This document shows positions 11,952 through 16,096 of a stretch of 16,096 nt of DNA, piece after piece; position 1 is the stretch's first letter; every line of letters begins with the position of its first letter. Position numbers and translations under genes: made by a program. Below the pieces are notes generated by a model, which saw only the letters and a program-made list of their open reading frames with translations, was not told the origin of the DNA and did no database searches. Where the stretch lies: NCBI GenBank assembly GCA_039796935.1, contig JBDKIV010000274.1:1-16096 (forward strand). Reading direction: 5' to 3'. This DNA comes from VFMC01 sp039796935. GTDB lineage: Bacteria; Actinomycetota; Acidimicrobiia; Acidimicrobiales; Ilumatobacteraceae.

Positions 11952-14585
11952 ATGAGCACACCGTCCCCGTCGCATCCTCGCACCGCCGATCAGCTGCGGT
12001 CAGCTTTCACCGGGTTCTTCGCCGACCGCGGGCACCAGATCGTGCCCTCGGCGAGCCTGATCCCTCACGACCCGACGGTGCTGTTCACAGTCGCTGGAAT
12101 GGTGCCGTTCAAGCCGTACTTCGTCGGCGACGAGACCCCACCGTTCAAGCGCGCCGTCAGTTCGCAGAAGTGCGCCCGTGCCGGAGGCAAGCACAACGAC
12201 CTCGACGACGTCGGTCGGACGAAGCGGCATCTCGTGTTCTTCGAGATGCTCGGCAACTTCAGCTTCGGCGACTACTTCAAGTCCGACGCGATCCCGTGGA
12301 GCTGGGAACTCGTCACGGAGAGCCTGGGTTTCGACGGCGACCGGCTCTGGATCACCGTGCACGACAGCGATGACGAGGCCGAGGCGATCTGGCACGAGCA
12401 GGTGGGCGTGCCCATGGACCGGATCCAGCGTCTCGGCGACAAGGACAACTTCTGGCAGATGGGCGAGACCGGGCCGTGCGGTCCGTGTTCCGAGATCCAC
12501 ATCGACCGAGGTCCGGCTTTCGGACCGGAAGGCGGTCCGCTCCACGACCCTCACGGTGACCGGTTCATGGAGTTCTGGAACCTCGTGTTCATGCAGTACA
12601 ACCAGGGCCCGGACGGCAGTCGGACCCTGCTGCCCAAGCCATCGATCGACACGGGTGCGGGCCTCGAGCGGATCCTCTGCCTGCTGCAGGGCACGGACGC
12701 CGTGTGGGAGACCGACCTGATGCAGCCGCTCATCGAGCAGGCGTGCAGTCTCACCGGCAAGTTCTACATCCCTGGTGACTACGACGACCGGACCAGCTTC
12801 GCGATGCGCGTGCTCGCCGAACACGCCCGGAGCAGCACGATGCTGGTCAACGACGGCGTCTTCCCCAGCAACGAGAACCGTGGCTACGTACTGCGTCGGA
12901 TCATCCGCCGCGCGGTCAGGTATGCGTACCTGCTCGGGACCGACAAGCTGGTCATGCCGTCACTCGTCGAGACGGCCATCGACGTCATGGGCGCGGCGTA
13001 TCCCGATGTGATCAAGAACCGGGACTTCATCGTCGGCGTGCTGACTCGCGAAGAGGAGCGATTCCGGCAGACGCTCAAGACGGGGTTGTCGATCCTCGAG
13101 GACGAACTGGTGCTGCACGACCGGCAGCTTCCGGGCTCGACGGCGTTCCTCCTGCACGACACCTATGGGTTCCCGCTCGAGTTGACCGAGGAGATCGCCG
13201 GAGAGCGCGGAGTCACCGTCGATGCTGCGGGTTTCGACGCCGAGATGCGAGCCCAGCGCGAGCGGGCCAAGGCCGCCCGAAAGGGTGCTGCCGTCGACGA
13301 CGATCGGATCGAGGCGTACCGCGAAGTGGTCGAGCAGTTCGGGGTGACCGAGTTCGTCGGCTACACCGACACGGCGTGCGAGGCGAGAGTTCTCGCCGTC
13401 GTGCCGGCCGAGGACGGCATGGTCGAGGTGTTCCTCGATCGCACGCCGTTCTATGCCGAGAGCGGCGGGCAGATCGGCGACACCGGCACCATCACCGTGT
13501 TGACCGAGGCCGGCGTCGGCTCGGGTTCGGTCGAGGTCGTCGACACGACCTTCGCGCTGGCGGGCCTGCGTCGTCACACGGTCCGGCTCGGTGCCGGCGG
13601 CCTCGCGGCGGGTATGTCGGTGCGAGCCGAGATCGACGTCGAGCGCCGTGATGCCACGCGCCGGAACCACACGGGCACCCACGTCCTCCACCACGCACTT
13701 CGCGTGGTGCTCGGTGATCATGTCAAGCAGGCGGGTTCGTTGGTCGGGCCCGATCGTCTGCGGTTCGACTTCAGCCACTATGCGGCCGTCAGCGACGACG
13801 AGATCGCTCGCATCGAGCACATCGCCAATGCCGAGACCTTGGCGAACGCGCCCGTGCGAGCGTTCGAGACGACCAAGGACGAAGCCGTGGCGATGGGCGC
13901 GATCGCGTTCTTCGGTGACAAGTACGGCGACATCGTCCGAGTGCTCGAGGCCGGCAACTCGATCGAACTGTGCGGCGGCACCCACGTTCGAGCGACCGGG
14001 GACATCGGCATCATCAAGATCGTCGGAGAAAGTTCGATCGGGTCGAATCTTCGGCGCATCGAGGCCGTCACCGGGGCCAACACGCTCCAGTTGCTCCAAC
14101 GCGACGAGCGCGTGCTCTCGGAAGCGGCCAGGCTGGTCGGGGCGACCGCCGACGACCTCGTCGAGGGTGTGCAGCGGCGCCTCGACGAGATCAAGGTGCT
14201 GCAGGACGAACTGAAGGTCCTTCGCTCTCAGGTCGCGGCGGGGCGAGCGGTCGAGATCGCGGCTCAGGCCGATTCGGGAGTCGTCGTGGTTCGCGTCGAC
14301 GGATTGAGCCCTGGCGACCTTCGCGAACTGGCGGTCGCCGTGCGCCAGCAGCCCGGCGTCGAGGTCGTCGTCCTCGGGGGTGTGTCCGACAGCGGCGGTG
14401 TGTCGCTGGTCGGCGCAGTCACGCCCACCGCCGGTGTGGTGGCGGGTGCTCTCATCAAAGATGCCGCTCGTGCCGTGGGCGGCGGCGGTGGTGGCAAGGG
14501 AGACATCGCAACGGCTGGTGGCAACAACGCCGACGGTCTCGACGAGGCCCTCCGCATTGCTCGCGCTGTTGCGACCGGCGCCTGA
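11952..14585 (+). CDS. alaS: Alanine-tRNA ligase
   Basis: A full-length 877-residue alanyl-tRNA synthetase that charges tRNA-Ala and clears mischarged Ser- and Gly-tRNA-Ala in the cytosol. The class II catalytic core fills the N-terminal part, with the AlaRS signatures TVAGMVPFKPYF, SQKCARAGGKHND and FFEMLGNFSFGDYF, followed by the tRNA-recognition region to about 460. The editing domain has the zinc site HTGTH (His573, His577) and CGGTH (Cys674, His678). A coiled-coil stretch near 735-770 leads to the C-Ala/DHHA1 domain with a glycine-rich GGGGGGKGDIATAGG. ATG 11952 follows a -10 box by nine bases and has no ribosome binding site, so translation is probably leaderless or nearly so. ruvX begins 3 nt after the stop, making alaS the head of an alaS-ruvX-mltG operon. 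Confidence 0.97.
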   Translation: MSTPSPSHPRTADQLRSAFTGFFADRGHQIVPSASLIPHDPTVLFTVAGMVPFKPYFVGDETPPFKRAVSSQKCARAGGKHNDLDDVGRTKRHLVFFEMLGNFSFGDYFKSDAIPWSWELVTESLGFDGDRLWITVHDSDDEAEAIWHEQVGVPMDRIQRLGDKDNFWQMGETGPCGPCSEIHIDRGPAFGPEGGPLHDPHGDRFMEFWNLVFMQYNQGPDGSRTLLPKPSIDTGAGLERILCLLQGTDAVWETDLMQPLIEQACSLTGKFYIPGDYDDRTSFAMRVLAEHARSSTMLVNDGVFPSNENRGYVLRRIIRRAVRYAYLLGTDKLVMPSLVETAIDVMGAAYPDVIKNRDFIVGVLTREEERFRQTLKTGLSILEDELVLHDRQLPGSTAFLLHDTYGFPLELTEEIAGERGVTVDAAGFDAEMRAQRERAKAARKGAAVDDDRIEAYREVVEQFGVTEFVGYTDTACEARVLAVVPAEDGMVEVFLDRTPFYAESGGQIGDTGTITVLTEAGVGSGSVEVVDTTFALAGLRRHTVRLGAGGLAAGMSVRAEIDVERRDATRRNHTGTHVLHHALRVVLGDHVKQAGSLVGPDRLRFDFSHYAAVSDDEIARIEHIANAETLANAPVRAFETTKDEAVAMGAIAFFGDKYGDIVRVLEAGNSIELCGGTHVRATGDIGIIKIVGESSIGSNLRRIEAVTGANTLQLLQRDERVLSEAARLVGATADDLVEGVQRRLDEIKVLQDELKVLRSQVAAGRAVEIAAQADSGVVVVRVDGLSPGDLRELAVAVRQQPGVEVVVLGGVSDSGGVSLVGAVTPTAGVVAGALIKDAARAVGGGGGGKGDIATAGGNNADGLDEALRIARAVATGA

Positions 14586-14588
14586 CCC

Positions 14589-15035
14589 GTGACGACGGGG
14601 CCGGTGCGAGCTCTCGGGGTCGACCTCGGCTCGAAGCGGATCGGCATCGCGGTGAGTGACCGTTCGGGGACCATCGCGTCGCCGCTCACGGTCATCCAGC
14701 GCAGTGGTTCGCGCCCCTCCGATCACCGGCGAATCGCAGCGCTCGCCGCCGAGGAGGAGGCGGAGATCGTGATCGTCGGTGTGCCGCTCAACATGGACGG
14801 GACGAGGGGGCCTGCTGCCCAGGCCGCCATCGCCGAGGTGCGGGCGTTGGCTACGGTGGTGGCCGTGCCGGTCGAGACCGTCGACGAGCGTCGATCCACC
14901 GTGACGGCGGATGCAGCCCTGATGGCGCGCGGGATGAAGGCGCCGGGTCGTCGCCAGATCATCGACAAGGTTGCCGCCGCCGTGTTGCTCCAGCATTGGC
15001 TCGATGGTCGCGGGGCACAACGGTGGGATCGCTGA
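14589..15035 (+). CDS. ruvX: Putative pre-16S rRNA nuclease / Holliday junction resolvase YqgF (RuvX)
   Basis: A 148-residue RNase H-fold protein of the YqgF family. Members are linked to 5' processing of pre-16S rRNA in E. coli, and to Holliday junction resolution in mycobacteria; which applies here is open. The three acidic active-site residues are present: Asp12 in GVDLGSKRIGIAVSD, Glu100 in VDERRSTVTA, and Asp126 in IIDKVAAAVLLQ. VGVPLNMDG (64-71) is also typical. It starts at GTG 14589, 3 nt after the alaS stop, without a ribosome binding site of its own, so it is probably co-translated. The mltG frame overlaps its end. The alaS-ruvX-mltG order is a well-known arrangement in actinobacteria. 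Confidence 0.93.
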   Translation: MTTGPVRALGVDLGSKRIGIAVSDRSGTIASPLTVIQRSGSRPSDHRRIAALAAEEEAEIVIVGVPLNMDGTRGPAAQAAIAEVRALATVVAVPVETVDERRSTVTADAALMARGMKAPGRRQIIDKVAAAVLLQHWLDGRGAQRWDR

Positions 15036-16096
15036 CGACCGGTGACGACGTCGATCGGGCAGACCTGGTCGACGACTGGCACCACGACCCCTGGGACGAT
15101 CCCGACGTCGCCGATGCGCCCATGGTGGAACGGCAGGGTCGGTCTCGGTGGCCGGTCCGAGTGGTGGTGTACGTGTCGATGGCCCTCGTCATGGCGGCGA
15201 TCATCGCTGCCGGGGGAGTGGGCTGGTGGTATCTCCACGAGGTGAATCCGGCGGGTGACCCGGGTCAGCCGGCGACCTTCACGGTGAACGAGGGCGAGAC
15301 GATCGACTCGCTCAGTCGACGCTTGCTGGCCGAGGGATTCATCACCAACGACGGGGTCTTCCGGTGGTACGCCGAGCGTCAGGGCGAGCTCGAGCTCACC
15401 CCTGGCTACTACGTGCTCCGGCCGTTCGACCATATGGGCAATCTGCTCAGCGTGCTGCGGACCCCGCCCGAGCAGACCTTCACGTCCGTCACGTTTCCCG
15501 AAGGCTTCACGGTCGAGCAGATGGCGCAACGCCTGGCGGGTCAGGTGTCTCGGCTCGACCCGACCGGGTTCGTCGATTCGGCGGAGCGCGGGGCGATCCG
15601 CTCCGAATGGTTGCCGGCCGGGGTGACGAACCTCGAGGGACTCTTGTTCCCCGACACCTATCAGGTGTCGAACGGGGAGAGTGAGGCGCAGGTGGTGCAG
15701 CGGATGGTCGACCTGATGGAACGGGTCGGGCGTCAGGAGCGGATCGTCGAACTTGGGTACGTCCAGCAACTGTCGGCCTACGAAGTCCTGATCGTGGCGT
15801 CGATGGTCGAGCGTGAGGCCAAGGTTGCGCAGGACCGACCGATGATCGCCCGGGTGATCCTCAATCGGTTGGCGCTCGGCATGCCGCTGCAGATCGATGC
15901 CACGCTGTTCTACGGGCAGAACCCGAACCTTTCCTTCAGCACGTTGAAGGGCTTGGCATCGCCGTACAACACCTACATCAATCTCGGGTTGCCCCCGACG
16001 CCGATCGCCAACCCGGGCCGTGCATCGATCGCCGCAGTGGTCAATCCTGCTCCGAACCCGCCAGAGGGCGGGGCCGAGTGCAAGGACCTGCCGAAG
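15023..16096 (+). CDS. mltG: Endolytic murein transglycosylase MltG, 3' truncated
   Basis: This open frame runs off the window end; 358 residues are visible if it starts at GTG 15023. MltG cuts nascent glycan strands in the membrane-periplasm space and sets their length. The N-terminal 45 residues are acidic and Trp-rich (for example DDWHHDPWDDPD) and cytoplasmic. One transmembrane helix spans about 46-69. A LysM-like segment follows (FTVNEGETIDSLSRRLLAEGF), then the YceG domain. The catalytic glutamate is Glu263 in ASMVEREA, and MPLQIDATLFYG and SPYNTYINLGLPPTPIANPG are hallmark motifs. The chosen GTG overlaps the ruvX end by 13 nt. A TTG further upstream is possible, while the next methionine codon (residue 34) would cut away the acidic tail. 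The extreme C-terminus lies outside the window. Confidence 0.93.
   Translation, partial: MGSLTTGDDVDRADLVDDWHHDPWDDPDVADAPMVERQGRSRWPVRVVVYVSMALVMAAIIAAGGVGWWYLHEVNPAGDPGQPATFTVNEGETIDSLSRRLLAEGFITNDGVFRWYAERQGELELTPGYYVLRPFDHMGNLLSVLRTPPEQTFTSVTFPEGFTVEQMAQRLAGQVSRLDPTGFVDSAERGAIRSEWLPAGVTNLEGLLFPDTYQVSNGESEAQVVQRMVDLMERVGRQERIVELGYVQQLSAYEVLIVASMVEREAKVAQDRPMIARVILNRLALGMPLQIDATLFYGQNPNLSFSTLKGLASPYNTYINLGLPPTPIANPGRASIAAVVNPAPNPPEGGAECKDLPK

Noticed and set aside
14583..14591. Separate promoter for ruvX
   Set aside because: Only 3 nt separate the genes and no -10-like hexamer lies at the spacing seen elsewhere; operon transcription from alaS explains it.
12960..15020. A 686-codon open frame on the minus strand, antisense to alaS and ruvX
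   Set aside because: It lies opposite two well-identified genes, is rich in Arg/Asp/His/Gly typical of antisense frames in high-GC DNA, and shows no domain.
1..16096. Search for a defence island, mobile element, CRISPR array, biosynthetic cluster or other undescribed multi-gene system
   Set aside because: All larger genes are recognisable housekeeping families, composition is even throughout, and no integrase, transposase, toxin-antitoxin pair or regular repeat array was seen. The unknown genes are single and scattered.

Overview
This window is about 16 kb of dense, high-GC DNA carrying chromosomal housekeeping genes. Fifteen protein genes can be supported, and the first and last run off the window edges. 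The strong G/C third-position bias points to an actinobacterium. So do the GuaB1-type GMP reductase family, the DUF3151 protein, the alaS-ruvX-mltG order, the frequent ATGA start/stop overlaps and the many -10 boxes (TANNNT) sitting 6-9 nt in front of start codons. My best guess is the class Acidimicrobiia (Ilumatobacter-like), inferred from gene style and not proven. No rRNA, tRNA, CRISPR array, insertion sequence or prophage was seen.

Layout. (1) Positions 1-2030, plus strand: 3' end of guaB1, then cmk and plsC, tightly packed. (2) 2031-3955, minus strand: a two-gene unit of a histidine phosphatase and an M18 aminopeptidase. Its end abuts plsC with no spacer. (3) 3956-4042: a divergent control region with a strong inverted repeat. 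(4) 4043-6303, plus: pyruvate kinase overlapping an alpha/beta hydrolase. (5) 6331-6612, minus: a small two-helix membrane protein. (6) 6657-8958, plus: DUF3151 protein, mobA and an RNase D with its own promoter. (7) 8959-9060: the longest gap (102 bp), with a promoter, a palindrome and a possible four-codon leader ORF ahead of a small charged protein. (8) 9307-11139, plus: typA/bipA. (9) 11154-11915, minus: a cysteine-rich protein diverging from alaS. (10) 11952-16096, plus: alaS, ruvX and mltG (cut by the edge). No stretch of 300 bases lacks a gene.

Function. The genes cover nucleotide supply (guaB1, cmk), phospholipid synthesis (plsC), glycolysis (pyk), peptide turnover (M18), molybdenum cofactor modification (mobA), RNA processing (rnd), ribosome-linked GTPase function (typA), Ala-tRNA synthesis (alaS), DNA/rRNA processing (ruvX) and cell-wall glycan termination (mltG).

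I did not find a multi-gene undescribed system. The most interesting signals are regulatory: a family of near-leaderless promoters, two of them sharing a 9-bp extended -10 and each overlapped by an inverted repeat, one apparently starting on a tiny ORF; a 28-bp inverted repeat in the pyk/phosphatase divergent region; and a handful of uncharacterised small or cysteine-rich proteins.
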